From positions 1 through 64,000 of the forward strand of contig NZ_BMQK01000004.1 of the NCBI RefSeq assembly GCF_014648075.1: a stretch of DNA of 64,000 nt, read 5' to 3'. The notes beneath the pieces were generated by a model that saw only the letters and a program-made list of their open reading frames with translations, searched no databases and was not told the origin of the DNA. The position numbers were made by a program, and so were the translations under genes. This document shows positions 17,026-26,700 of this stretch, one piece after another; positions within the stretch are counted from its first letter, which is position 1; each line of letters begins with the position of its first letter. This stretch comes from Streptomyces ruber. Its GTDB lineage: Bacteria; Actinomycetota; Actinomycetes; Streptomycetales; Streptomycetaceae.

Positions 17026-19845
17026 GTGTCCGTCCTCTCGAAGATCATGCGTGCAGGCGAAGGCAAGATCCTGCGCAAGCTGCACCGCATTGCGGACCAG
17101 GTCAACTCCATCGAAGAGGACTTCGTCGACCTCTCCGACGCCGAGCTGCGGGCCCTCACCGATGAGTACAGGCAGCGGTACCAGGACGGCGAGAGCCTGG
17201 ACGACCTGCTGCCCGAGGCGTTCGCCACCGTCCGCGAGGCCGCCAAGCGCGTCCTCGGCCAGCGCCACTACGACGTGCAGCTGATGGGCGGCGCCGCCCT
17301 GCACATGGGCTACGTGGCCGAGATGAAGACCGGTGAGGGCAAGACGCTGGTCGGCACGCTGCCCGCGTACCTGAACGCCCTGTCCGGCGACGGCGTCCAC
17401 CTCATCACGGTCAACGACTACCTGGCCGAGCGCGACTCCGAGATGATGGGCCGCGTCCACAAGTTCCTCGGCCTGAGCGTCGGCTGCATCCTCGCGAACA
17501 TGACGCCGGCCCAGCGCCGCGAGCAGTACGCCTGCGACATCACGTACGGCACGAACAACGAGTTCGGCTTCGACTACCTCCGCGACAACATGGCGTGGTC
17601 CAAGGACGAGCTCGTCCAGCGCGGCCACAACTTCGCCATCGTCGACGAGGTCGACTCCATCCTCGTCGACGAGGCCCGTACGCCGCTGATCATCTCCGGT
17701 CCGGCGGACCAGGCCACCAAGTGGTACGGCGACTTCGCCAAACTGGTCAGAAGGCTGAAGCGCGGCGAGCCCGGCAACCCCCTCAAGGGCATCGAGGAGA
17801 CCGGCGACTACGAGGTCGACGAGAAGAAGCGCACGGTCGCGATCCACGAGCCCGGCGTCTCCAAGGTCGAGGACTGGCTGGGCATCGACAACCTCTACGA
17901 GTCGGTGAACACCCCGCTGGTGGGCTACCTGAACAACGCCATCAAGGCCAAGGAGCTCTTCAAGAAGGACAAGGACTACGTCGTCATCGACGACGAGGTC
18001 ATGATCGTCGACGAGCACACCGGCCGTATCCTCGCCGGCCGCCGCTACAACGAGGGCATGCACCAGGCGATCGAGGCGAAGGAAGGGGTGCCGATCAAGG
18101 ACGAGAACCAGACGCTCGCCACGATCACCCTGCAGAACTTCTTCCGCCTCTACAACAAGCTCTCCGGCATGACCGGTACGGCGATGACCGAGGCCGCCGA
18201 GTTCCACCAGATCTACAAGCTCGGCGTGGTCCCCATCCCGACCAACAAGCCGATGATCCGCCAGGACCAGTCGGACCTGATCTACCGCACCGAGGTCGCC
18301 AAGTTCGACGCGGTCGTCGACGACATCGCGGAGAAGCACGAGAAGGGCCAGCCGATCCTCGTCGGCACCACCTCGGTCGAGAAGTCCGAGTACCTCTCGC
18401 AGCAGCTCAGCAAGCGCGGCATCCAGCACGAGGTGCTCAACGCCAAGCAGCACGACCGGGAGGCGACGATCGTCGCCCAGGCCGGCCGCAAGGGCGCCGT
18501 CACCGTGGCCACCAACATGGCCGGCCGCGGTACCGACATCAAGCTCGGCGGCAACCCCGAGGACCTCGCCGAGGCGGAGCTGCGCCAGCGCGGCCTCGAC
18601 CCCGAGGAGCACATCGAGGAGTGGGCCGCGGCCCTCCCCGCCGCCCTGGAGAAGGCCGAGCAGGCCGTCAAGGCGGAGAAGGAAGAGGTCGAGGCGCTCG
18701 GCGGGCTCTACGTCCTCGGCACCGAGCGGCACGAGTCGCGGCGTATCGACAACCAGCTGCGCGGCCGCTCCGGCCGTCAGGGCGACCCGGGCGAGTCCCG
18801 CTTCTACCTGTCCCTCGGTGACGACCTGATGCGCCTGTTCAAGGCCCAGATGGTCGAGCGCGTGATGTCCATGGCGAACGTGCCGGACGACGTGCCGATC
18901 GAGAACAAGATGGTCACGCGCGCGATCGCGTCGGCGCAGTCGCAGGTCGAGCAGCAGAACTTCGAGACCCGTAAGAACGTCCTCAAGTACGACGAGGTCC
19001 TCAACCGCCAGCGCGAGGTCATCTACGGCGAGCGGCGCCGCGTCCTGGAGGGCGAGGACCTGCGCGAGCAGATCCTGCACTTCATGGACGACACGATCGA
19101 CGCCTACATCCAGGCCGAGACCGCCGAGGGTTTCGCCGAGGAGTGGGACCTCGACCGGCTGTGGGGCGCGTTCAAGCAGCTCTACCCGGTGAAGGTCACC
19201 ATCGAGGAGCTGGAGGAGGCGGCCGGCGACCGGGCCGGGCTGACCGCCGAGTTCATCGCCGAGTCCGTCAAGGACGACATCCACGAGCAGTACGAGCAGC
19301 GCGAGACGCAGCTCGGCTCCGACATCATGCGTGAGCTGGAGCGCCGCGTCGTCCTGTCGGTCCTGGACCGCAAGTGGCGCGAGCACCTCTACGAGATGGA
19401 CTACCTCCAGGAGGGCATCGGCCTGCGGGCGATGGCGCAGAAGGACCCGCTGGTCGAGTACCAGCGCGAGGGCTTCGACATGTTCAACGCCATGATGGAG
19501 GGCATCAAGGAGGAGTCCGTCGGCTACCTGTTCAACCTGGAGGTCCAGGTCGAGCAGCAGGTCGAGGAGGTCCCCGTCGAGGACGCGAAGCCGTCGCCGT
19601 CGCTGGACAAGCAGGACACGGTGCCGGCCCAGGCGGGGGCCCGCCCGGAGATCCGCGCCAAGGGCCTGGAGGCCCCGCAGCGCCCGGACCGGCTGCACTT
19701 CTCCGCGCCCACCGTGGACGGCGAGGGCGGTGTCGTCGAGGGTGACCTGACCACCGACGACGAGCCCGTCCGCTCCGCGGCCGACGGCCTCACGCGCGCG
19801 GAGCGCCGCAAGCAGGCGAAGGGCGGCCGGCGCCGCAAGAAGTGA
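17026..19845 (+). CDS. secA: Preprotein translocase ATPase SecA
   Basis: 939 residues. SecA drives secretory proteins through SecYEG. Walker [14 protein letters not shown] (about residue 100), DEAD-box Walker [14 protein letters not shown], and [16 protein letters not shown] with [14 protein letters not shown] of the second nucleotide-binding fold are all present. The C terminus ends in a basic tail ([13 protein letters not shown]) without the zinc-binding Cys cluster seen in many SecA proteins, as is usual in actinomycetes. GTG at 17026 ([14 protein letters not shown]) is chosen because of the AAGGAGAC ribosome site; an upstream ATG would add 25 unlikely residues. Confidence 0.98.
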   Translation: MSVLSKIMRAGEGKILRKLHRIADQVNSIEEDFVDLSDAELRALTDEYRQRYQDGESLDDLLPEAFATVREAAKRVLGQRHYDVQLMGGAALHMGYVAEMKTGEGKTLVGTLPAYLNALSGDGVHLITVNDYLAERDSEMMGRVHKFLGLSVGCILANMTPAQRREQYACDITYGTNNEFGFDYLRDNMAWSKDELVQRGHNFAIVDEVDSILVDEARTPLIISGPADQATKWYGDFAKLVRRLKRGEPGNPLKGIEETGDYEVDEKKRTVAIHEPGVSKVEDWLGIDNLYESVNTPLVGYLNNAIKAKELFKKDKDYVVIDDEVMIVDEHTGRILAGRRYNEGMHQAIEAKEGVPIKDENQTLATITLQNFFRLYNKLSGMTGTAMTEAAEFHQIYKLGVVPIPTNKPMIRQDQSDLIYRTEVAKFDAVVDDIAEKHEKGQPILVGTTSVEKSEYLSQQLSKRGIQHEVLNAKQHDREATIVAQAGRKGAVTVATNMAGRGTDIKLGGNPEDLAEAELRQRGLDPEEHIEEWAAALPAALEKAEQAVKAEKEEVEALGGLYVLGTERHESRRIDNQLRGRSGRQGDPGESRFYLSLGDDLMRLFKAQMVERVMSMANVPDDVPIENKMVTRAIASAQSQVEQQNFETRKNVLKYDEVLNRQREVIYGERRRVLEGEDLREQILHFMDDTIDAYIQAETAEGFAEEWDLDRLWGAFKQLYPVKVTIEELEEAAGDRAGLTAEFIAESVKDDIHEQYEQRETQLGSDIMRELERRVVLSVLDRKWREHLYEMDYLQEGIGLRAMAQKDPLVEYQREGFDMFNAMMEGIKEESVGYLFNLEVQVEQQVEEVPVEDAKPSPSLDKQDTVPAQAGARPEIRAKGLEAPQRPDRLHFSAPTVDGEGGVVEGDLTTDDEPVRSAADGLTRAERRKQAKGGRRRKK

Positions 19846-19871
19846 CGTCTCGCTCCGCGGGGAGCGAGACG
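19846..19871 (+). terminator. secA terminator, first hairpin
   Basis: An 11-bp perfect stem (CGTCTCGCTCC with GGAGCGAGACG) and a GCGG loop begin at the base after the secA stop codon. Confidence 0.8.
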
Positions 19872-19880
19872 GGCCGAACG

Positions 19881-19910
19881 AGGGCCGGGCACCTTGGGGT
19901 GCCCGGCCCT
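19881..19910 (+). terminator. secA terminator, second hairpin
   Basis: A 13-bp perfect stem (AGGGCCGGGCACC with GGTGCCCGGCCCT) with a TTGG tetraloop follows 9 bp after the first hairpin; together they form a tandem terminator. Confidence 0.82.
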
Positions 19911-20527
19911 CGGGCTGTCCGGTTCTTGGGCTGTCCGGCCTGGCGTCCTCGGTCTGCCCGGTCTGCCCGCCCGGCCCGGCCTGTTCGGCCTGGCGTCCTC
20001 GGTCTGTCCGGCTCACCCGGCCCGGCCCGGCCGGCTCACCCGGCCCGGCCTGTCCGGCCCGGCGTCCTCGGCCTGCCCGGGCTGCTCGGCCTGCCCGGGC
20101 AGGCTTCTTGGCCTGGCGTCCTCGGTCTGCCCGGGCTGCCCGGCCTGGCGCCCCTCGCCTGCTCGGCCCGCCCGGCTCGGCCTCCTTGACCTGTCGGGCC
20201 TGGCGTCCTTGGTTTGCCCGGGCTACCCGGTTCGGCGTCCCTGGCCTGCCCGGGCTGCTCGGCTCGGCGTCCCCGAGGTCTCCTTGGCCTCCCTGGATTT
20301 CCTGGCCTCCCCAACCTCCCCTGCCTCCCCAACTTCCCCGGCCTCCCCGACTTCCCTGGTTCCCCGACTTCCCTGATTCCCACGGCGGCTTCCTCAGCCG
20401 CCGTGGCTTCTCTGTCTTTCCTGGCTCCACGGCATCCCCGGCCATCCTGGCCTTCCCGACTTCCCCGGCCTCCTCCGCGGTCTTCGTGCTCTTGGCGATC
20501 TCCGTGCGCCCCGAGCGGCACGCTCCC
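19911..20527. repeat. Degenerate pyrimidine-rich tandem repeats between convergent genes
   Basis: About 617 bp with no credible gene. The left part (19917-20275) is built from variants of a roughly 20-30 bp unit around CCTGGCGTCCTCGGTCTGCC and GCCCGGCCCGGCC; the right part (20276-20390) changes to short units such as TCCCCGGCC and TCCCCGACT, giving a nearly pure C/T tract on the plus strand. Open frames exist on both strands only because the units contain no stop codons; on the minus strand one reads as irregular Gly-x-y triplets. The region separates secA from a convergent gene. Confidence 0.75.
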
Positions 20528-20989
20528 TCAGCCGTCGTCCCCGTGTGGCATCCTCGGCCCGCCCAGTTCCACCGCCGTGCATCGCCACCGGCCGTCGGGG
20601 CCGCGTTCCAGGCGGAAGGCCAGGGCGCGGAGGCGGTCGCCGGCGCCGACGCGGGCGAAGGCCTCGACGGCGCCCGGGCGGGGCTCGTCGTAGCCGATGG
20701 CGCGTACGACGGGACGGGTGCCGCGCGTGGTGCGCAGGGGGCCGCGTTCGGCGAGCCAGGCCAGCTCGTCGTAGGCGCGGCCCACGGTGTGCCGCAGCAT
20801 GCTGTGCACCGGGCGCTGCCCGCTCAGCACCGCGAGCAGCCGTTCGGTGAAACGGTCCAGATCGTCGGCCTCGGCCGTGCGGACCGGTGACGGGCCGCCG
20901 GGACGGCGGGTGTCATGGCGGGAGCCGTCGTGGCGGCCGGGCGGGCGGCCGGCCGGGTGACGCCTGTTCCTGGTCATGACCTTGTTCAT
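20528..20989 (-). CDS. Rv3235-family small protein
   Basis: 153 residues. A basic N-terminal tail (about 1-45) is followed by a compact alpha/beta part containing DLDRFTERLLAVLSGQRPVHSMLRHTVGRAYDELAWL and ending in RWRCTAVELGGPRM. It resembles actinobacterial Rv3235-like proteins found near secA; function unknown. The ATG at 20989 follows a GGGGGA ribosome site. The region upstream of that ATG could be read through further but shows no family character. Confidence 0.75.
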   Translation of the reverse strand: MNKVMTRNRRHPAGRPPGRHDGSRHDTRRPGGPSPVRTAEADDLDRFTERLLAVLSGQRPVHSMLRHTVGRAYDELAWLAERGPLRTTRGTRPVVRAIGYDEPRPGAVEAFARVGAGDRLRALAFRLERGPDGRWRCTAVELGGPRMPHGDDG

Positions 20990-21295
20990 GGAAGTCCCCC
21001 GTTTCCTGCGCCGGTCGATACCGGTCGGTAACTCCGCGCTGAGGACCTTGTACGGGGGCCGGAGCGGCGGTCGCAAGGCGTCCGGAAGGCGCCGCGGGAC
21101 GGCCGGGAGGTTCACCTATCAGGATGATGCGCGGGAGCGTGCCCCCCGCCGTTGCCGGGGTGTGCCGGGTGAATCGTGAGGTGACCGGTGGACGCCGCGG
21201 CGGACGCGGGCGGGAACCCGATGGGGGACCCCCGCACGTATCCTGGGGTGACTGGCCCTTCCGGTGGCCGTCTCCGACTACGAAAGCGGCTCGCC
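20990..21295. other. Divergent intergenic region
   Basis: 306 bp between the Rv3235-like start (minus) and the DUF6912 start (plus). It must contain both promoters. I see no clear consensus elements, repeats or hairpins worth naming. Confidence 0.5.
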
Positions 21296-21811
21296 ATGCG
21301 CGTCTACGTCCCCCTGACCCTCCCCGGGCTCGCCGAGGCGTACAAGACCGGCGAGCTGGGACAAGGACCGTTCGCCGCGTACGCCGTGACGCCGGCGCTG
21401 CGCGAGTGGTACCTGTCCGACGACATCGAGGAACTGGAGTACGCCGCGCTGAGCCGCGCCGCTCTGGCCTCCCTGCGGCTCCTCGCGGTGGACCCCGGTG
21501 CCGATCGGCGGCGGGTCGTCGTGGCCGTGGACGTGCCCGACGGTTCGGCCGTGGCCGACCCCGACCGCGGGCTCGACCCCGCGGCGCTCGGCGAGGTGCG
21601 GGTGCCGGGGCCGGTGCCGCTGGCCAAGGCCGCCGCCGTGCACGTCGACGCGGACGACGCCGAGGCCGACGTCTCGGCGGCCGCGGCGGCGCTGGGCGCG
21701 GCGGACCAGGGTGACGACGACGCCCAGTTCACCGTGGACGGGGCCGAGGACCACGAGCTGCTCTGGTACGCGACGCAGGAGATCCCCAACCTCGTGGGGC
21801 TGACGAGCTGA
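21296..21811 (+). CDS. DUF6912 family protein
   Basis: 171 residues, beginning MRVYVPLTLPGLAEAYKTGELG and ending in WYATQEIPNLVGL, both typical of a small actinobacterial family of unknown function (named DUF6912 from memory). Acidic overall, no membrane segment, no catalytic motif recognised. The ATG at 21296 sets the conserved MRVYVP start. It lies alone on the plus strand before the HAD gene, 102 bp apart, so possible co-transcription. Confidence 0.78.
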   Translation: MRVYVPLTLPGLAEAYKTGELGQGPFAAYAVTPALREWYLSDDIEELEYAALSRAALASLRLLAVDPGADRRRVVVAVDVPDGSAVADPDRGLDPAALGEVRVPGPVPLAKAAAVHVDADDAEADVSAAAAALGAADQGDDDAQFTVDGAEDHELLWYATQEIPNLVGLTS

Positions 21812-21913
21812 ATCCCCCGGCGGGGCCGCGGCCGGGCGGTCCGCATCGTGCGGCCGTGACCGTGCGCAGGCGGTCACGGTGCGTTGTCAGTGGTCGCGTG
21901 TACGTTCTTCGGC

Positions 21914-22579
21914 ATGGGGAATTCGGGAGCAGCGCACATCGTCTGGGACTGGAACGGCACCCTGTTCCACGACAACGACGCCGTCATCGGTGCGACGAAC
22001 GCCGCCTTCGCCGAACTGGGCATCGAACCGATCACGCTGGACCGGTACCGGGCGCTGTACTGCGTGCCGGTGCCGAAGTTCTACGAGCGGCTGCTCGGCC
22101 GGCTGCCGACGGACGACGAGTGGGCGGTCATGGACGAGACCTTCCACCGGTATTACACGGAGCACAGCACGGTCTGCGGGCTCGCCGAGGGGGTGCCGGC
22201 CCTGCTGGCGGACTGGGCGGCGGGCGGGCGCAGCCAGTCCATCCTCAGCATGTACGGGCACGAGCAACTCGTCCCGTTGGTGCGGGGCTTCGGGATCGAG
22301 CCGCACTTCATACGCGTCGACGGGCGGACCGGGCCGTCCGGCGGCAGCAAGGCCGAGCACATGGTGCGACACCTGGCCGCGCTGGCCGGGGTGCGTCCCT
22401 CGCGTGTGGTCGTGATCGGGGACGCGGCCGACGACGCGGTCTCGGCGCGGCACGCCGGTGCGCAGGCGGTGCTGTACACCGGGGGCTCGCACAGCCGCGC
22501 CAGTCTCGAGGGAGTGGGCGTGCCCGTGGTCGACACCCTGAGAGAGGCGGTGGCGGAGGCCGAGCGGCTGGTGGCGTAG
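21914..22579 (+). CDS. HAD-superfamily hydrolase
   Basis: 221 residues. Motif I is VWDWNGTLFHDND: the nucleophile Asp is present but the second Asp of the usual D-x-D is Asn, a variant seen in a group of actinobacterial HAD proteins. Motif II (SILSMYGHE), motif III lysine (SKAEHMV) and motif IV GDAADDAVSARHAG are in order, with an alpha-helical cap. It resembles phosphoglycolate-phosphatase-like enzymes; the substrate is unknown, and the missing general acid may lower activity. Confidence 0.85.
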   Translation: MGNSGAAHIVWDWNGTLFHDNDAVIGATNAAFAELGIEPITLDRYRALYCVPVPKFYERLLGRLPTDDEWAVMDETFHRYYTEHSTVCGLAEGVPALLADWAAGGRSQSILSMYGHEQLVPLVRGFGIEPHFIRVDGRTGPSGGSKAEHMVRHLAALAGVRPSRVVVIGDAADDAVSARHAGAQAVLYTGGSHSRASLEGVGVPVVDTLREAVAEAERLVA

Positions 22580-22620
22580 GGGGGCGCCCGCGCGACGGTG
22601 GGCGTCGGTGGCGCTCCCCC
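22579..22620. terminator. Bidirectional terminator between HAD and DJ-1 genes
   Basis: GGGGGGCGCC at 22579-22588 pairs with GGCGCTCCCCC at 22610-22620 (one G-T wobble), enclosing a GC-rich loop between two convergent genes. Confidence 0.55.
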
Positions 22621-22625
22621 GGGCC

Positions 22626-23192
22626 TCAGGTCACCGGTGCCTTGGCGCGCAGGACGGTCAGGAACTCGCGCATCCAGCGGGAGTGGTCGGGCCAGGCGCG
22701 GGAGGAGACGAGCATGCCGTCGACGACCGCCTCGGCGTCCTGGAAGGTCGCGCCGGCGGCCTGCATGTCCAGCTCCAGCGCCGGGTACGCCGTGACCCGG
22801 CGGCCGCGGAGGACGCCGACGGCGGCGGTCAGCAGCGGGCCGTGGCAGATCTGGGCCACCGGCTTGTCGGTGTCGAAGAACGACTTGAGGATCTTGCGGA
22901 GTTCGGGGTCGTTGCGGAGGTACTCGGGTGCGCGGCCGCCAGGGACGACGAGGGCGGCGTACTGGCCGGGGTCGACCTCCGAGAAGGCGAGGTCGGCGGG
23001 CCAGGTGTAGCCGGGCTTCTCGGTGTACGTGTCGAAGCCGGGTTCGAAGTCGTGGACGACGAATCGGAGCTTCTTGCGGGCGGGCGCCGCGATGTGCACG
23101 TCGTAGCCCTCCTCGCGCAGGCGCTGGTAGGGGTACAGGACCTCCAGTGACTCCGCCGCGTCACCGGTGACGATCAGGATCTTGGCTGACAT
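22626..23192 (-). CDS. DJ-1/PfpI family protein
   Basis: 188 residues of the class-I glutamine-amidotransferase-like fold. The nucleophile elbow is VAQICHGPLLTAA (Cys at about residue 115), followed by AYPALELDMQAAG; VPGGRAPEYLRNDPE is the conserved acid-bearing region. PfpI/YhbO-type proteins act in stress protection, with protease, deglycase or chaperone activities proposed. The ATG at 23192 gives MSAKILIVTGD, the normal start of the fold. Convergent to the HAD gene. Confidence 0.9.
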   Translation of the reverse strand: MSAKILIVTGDAAESLEVLYPYQRLREEGYDVHIAAPARKKLRFVVHDFEPGFDTYTEKPGYTWPADLAFSEVDPGQYAALVVPGGRAPEYLRNDPELRKILKSFFDTDKPVAQICHGPLLTAAVGVLRGRRVTAYPALELDMQAAGATFQDAEAVVDGMLVSSRAWPDHSRWMREFLTVLRAKAPVT

Positions 23193-23710
23193 GCCGCTGC
23201 GCTCCCCTCGGCGTGGTGTGGGCGCCACTGCCGGGCGCCATGAGCAACGTGCCTCGCGGGGCGGGGCTTGCCAAGAGGGCGCGTCTTCTGTGCGGAACGT
23301 CGAAGTCGGGCCCCCGCTTTTGTACACATACGGCTCGTGACGGGGCGCCCGTCCGGAGCGATAGCCTTGTGAGGTGATCAGCGCGATATCCAGCGGGGAC
23401 CTCGTCGTCCCTGCCCAGCGCCCGGAGAGCACGGCGGACGGCCGTGACCGGGCGGCGGTCGCCGCTTCACACGGGCGGGAGGGGGCCGGGAGGGCTCCCA
23501 GGGGGCCGGGAGCACCCGGGGGCGGCTCACAGAGAGCAGCATCACACCTTTCGGGGACGCCGGAAATGGCTGATAACCCCTCGCTCGTCTCACCTTGCGG
23601 CATAGCGTCGGATCAGACCGGAGACCCCGCGTCCGGGCGTCGTGTCGGAAGGCGAGAGACCGTACTTCCTTCAACGTCACGCAACGGCGCGCGACAGGAG
23701 CCAGAGGACA
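23193..23710 (+). other. Long upstream region of the NAD-GDH gene
   Basis: 518 bp between the divergent DJ-1 and GDH genes. It contains a G-run cluster (23473-23494), inverted GC-rich runs around 23490-23525, and the GDH ribosome site (CAGGAGCCAGAGGA) just before 23711. GTG codons in frame with GDH from 23642 could extend the protein but lack family character. No promoter could be assigned with confidence. Confidence 0.5.
23473..23494 (+). other. G-quadruplex-type motif
   Basis: GGG-C-GGG-A-GGGGG-CC-GGG-A-GGG gives five runs of three or more G with loops of one to two bases on the sense strand, 216 bp before the GDH start. Such short-loop arrangements readily fold into quadruplexes in vitro; a function here is inference. 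Confidence 0.5.
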
Positions 23711-26700
23711 ATGCAGACCAAGCTGGACGAAGCCAAGGCCGAGCTGCTCGAACGGGCCGCCCGGGTAGCTGAGAACAGTCCGGCCGGGGGAACCCTCCCG
23801 ACCGGGACGACGGGCGGGGGCGCACCGGACCAGGACGCCGTACTCGCCTTCCTCCAGCGCTACTACCTGCACACCGCCCCGGAGGATCTCGCCGACCGCG
23901 ACCCGGTCGACATCTTCGGAGCCGCCTTCTCGCACCACAGGCTGGCCGAGACGCGCCCCCAGGGCACGGCCAGCGTGCGGGTGCACACCCCGACCGTCGA
24001 GGAGAACGGCTGGACCTGCAGCCACTCCGTCGTCGAGGTCGTGACGGACGACATGCCGTTCCTCGTCGACTCGGTCACCAACGAGCTGTCGCGGCAGGGG
24101 CGCGGCATCCACGTCGTCATCCACCCGCAGGTCGTCGTCCGGCGGGACGTGACGGGCAGGCTGATCGAGGTCCTCACGACTCCGGCCGCCGCCGCGGAGC
24201 TGCCGCACGACGCCCACGTCGAGTCCTGGATCCACGTCGAGATCGACCGTGAGACCGACCGCGAGGACCTGAAGCAGATCACCGCCGATCTGCTGCGGGT
24301 CCTGTCCGACGTGCGCGAGGCCGTCGAGGACTGGGAGAAGATGCGCGACGCGGCGGTCCGCATCGCCGACGAGCTGCCCGCCGAGCCCGTGGCGGGCGAC
24401 CTGCGCCGGGAGGAGATCGAGGAGGCCCGCGAGCTGCTGCGCTGGCTGGCGGAGGACCACTTCACCTTCCTCGGGTACCGCGAGTACCGCCTGCGGGACG
24501 ACGACTCGCTCGCCGCCGTCGCGGGCACCGGGCTCGGCATCCTGCGCGCCGACCCGACGCACCACGGCGAGGACGACCACCCCGTCAGCCCGTCCTTCGA
24601 GCGGCTCCCGGCCGACGCCCGCGCCAAGGCCCGCGAGCACAGACTGCTCGTGCTCACCAAGGCCAACAGCCGCGCCACCGTGCACCGGCCGAGCTACCTC
24701 GACTACGTGGGCGTAAAGAAGTTCGACGCCGAGGGCAACGTGGTGGGGGAGCGGCGGTTCCTCGGACTGTTCTCGTCCGCCGCGTACACCGAGTCCGTGC
24801 GCCGGGTGCCCGTCGTCCGCCGCAAGGTGGAGGCGCTGCTCGAGATCTCCGGGTTCTCGTCCAACAGCCACGACGGGCGCGACCTGCTGCAGATCCTGGA
24901 GACGTACCCGCGCGACGAGCTGTTCCAGACGTCCGTCGAGGAACTGCTCCCCGTCGTCACCTCCGTGCTCTACCTCCAGGAGCGCCGGCGGCTGAGGCTC
25001 TACCTGCGCCAGGACGAGTACGGGCGCTACTACTCCGCCCTCGTCTACCTGCCGCGCGACCGGTACACCACGGCGGTCCGGCTGCGGATCATCGACATCC
25101 TCAAGGAGGAGCTCGGCGGCACCAGCGTCGACTTCACCGCCTGGAACACCGAGTCGGTCCTCTCCCGGCTGCACTTCGTGGTCCGCGTCCCGCAGGGCAC
25201 CGAGCTGCCCAGCCTGAGCGCCGCCGACAAGGAGCGCATCGAGGCGCGGCTGGTGGAGGCCACCCGCTCCTGGGCCGACGGCTTCGGCGAGGCGCTGAAC
25301 GCCGAGTTCGGCGAGGAGCGCGCGGCCGAGCTGCTGCGCCGCTACGCGGGCGCCTTCACCGAGGGGTACAAGGCCGACCACTCCCCGCGGGCGGCCGTCG
25401 CGGACCTCGCCCGCATCGAGGAGCTCGGCACCGCGGAGGACGGCACGGACTTCGCGCTGAGCCTGTACGAGCCCGTGGGGGCGGGCCCCGGCGAGCGCCG
25501 CTTCAAGATCTACCGCAAGGGCGGGTCCGTCTCCCTGTCCGCGGTGCTGCCCGTGCTCAGCCGGCTCGGCGTCGAGGTCGTCGACGAGCGGCCGTACGAG
25601 CTGCGCTGCGCGGACCGTACGACCGCCTGGATCTACGACTTCGGGCTGCGCGTGCCCAAGGCGGCGAACGGGAACGGGGACCACCTCGGCGACGACGGGC
25701 GCGAGCGGTTCCAGGACGCGTTCGCGGCGACCTGGACCGGGCGCGCCGAGAACGACGGCTTCAACGCGCTGGTGCTGAGCGCCGGGCTGACCTGGCGGCA
25801 GGCCATGGTGCTGCGGGCGTACGCGAAGTACCTGCGGCAGGCGGGCTCGACCTTCAGCCAGGACTACATGGAGGACACCCTCCGTCACAACGTCCACACG
25901 ACCCGTTTGCTCGTGTCATTGTTCGAGGCGCGGATGTCGCCGGACCGGCAGAAGGCCGGTCACGAGCTCGTCGACGCGCTCCTGGAGGAGCTGGACAGCG
26001 CCCTCGACCAGGTGGCGAGCCTCGACGAGGACCGCATCCTGCGGTCCTTCCTGACCGTCATCAAGGCCACCCTGCGGACCAACTTCTTCCAGGAGGCCAG
26101 TGGCGGCAGGCCGCACACGTACGTCTCCATGAAGTTCGACCCGCAGGCGATTCCCGACCTCCCGGCGCCGCGTCCGGCGTACGAGATCTGGGTGTACTCG
26201 CCGCGTGTGGAGGGCGTGCACCTGAGGTTCGGCAAGGTCGCGCGCGGCGGTCTGCGCTGGTCCGACCGGCGTGAGGACTTCCGTACGGAGATCCTCGGCC
26301 TGGTCAAGGCGCAGATGGTGAAGAACACCGTCATCGTGCCGGTCGGCGCCAAGGGCGGGTTCGTCGCCAAGCAGCTCCCGGACCCGTCGGTGGACCGGGA
26401 CGCCTGGATGGCCGAGGGCGTCGCCAGCTACAAGACGTTCATCTCCGCCCTGCTCGACATCACCGACAACATGGTGGCCGGCGAGGTCGTGCCGCCCGCC
26501 GACGTCGTCCGGCACGACGAGGACGACACCTACCTCGTCGTCGCCGCGGACAAGGGCACCGCGACATTCTCCGACATCGCCAACGAGGTCGCGCAGGCCT
26601 ACAACTTCTGGCTCGGGGACGCCTTCGCCTCCGGCGGCTCCGCGGGCTACGACCACAAGGGCATGGGCATCACCGCGCGCGGTGCCTGGGAGTCGGTCAA

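Noticed and set aside
16939..20445. 1168-codon minus-strand frame opposite secA
   Set aside because: Antisense shadow of secA (Leu/Val/Asp pattern mirrors its codons); the N-terminal part is only the repeat block.
20036..20521. Possible collagen-like protein on the minus strand in the repeat block
   Set aside because: The Gly-x-y pattern is irregular, exists in more than one frame, and lacks a good start; explained by the repeats.
23642..23710. Longer NAD-GDH starting at GTG 23642
   Set aside because: The added 23 residues are not family-like and the ATG at 23711 has the better ribosome site.
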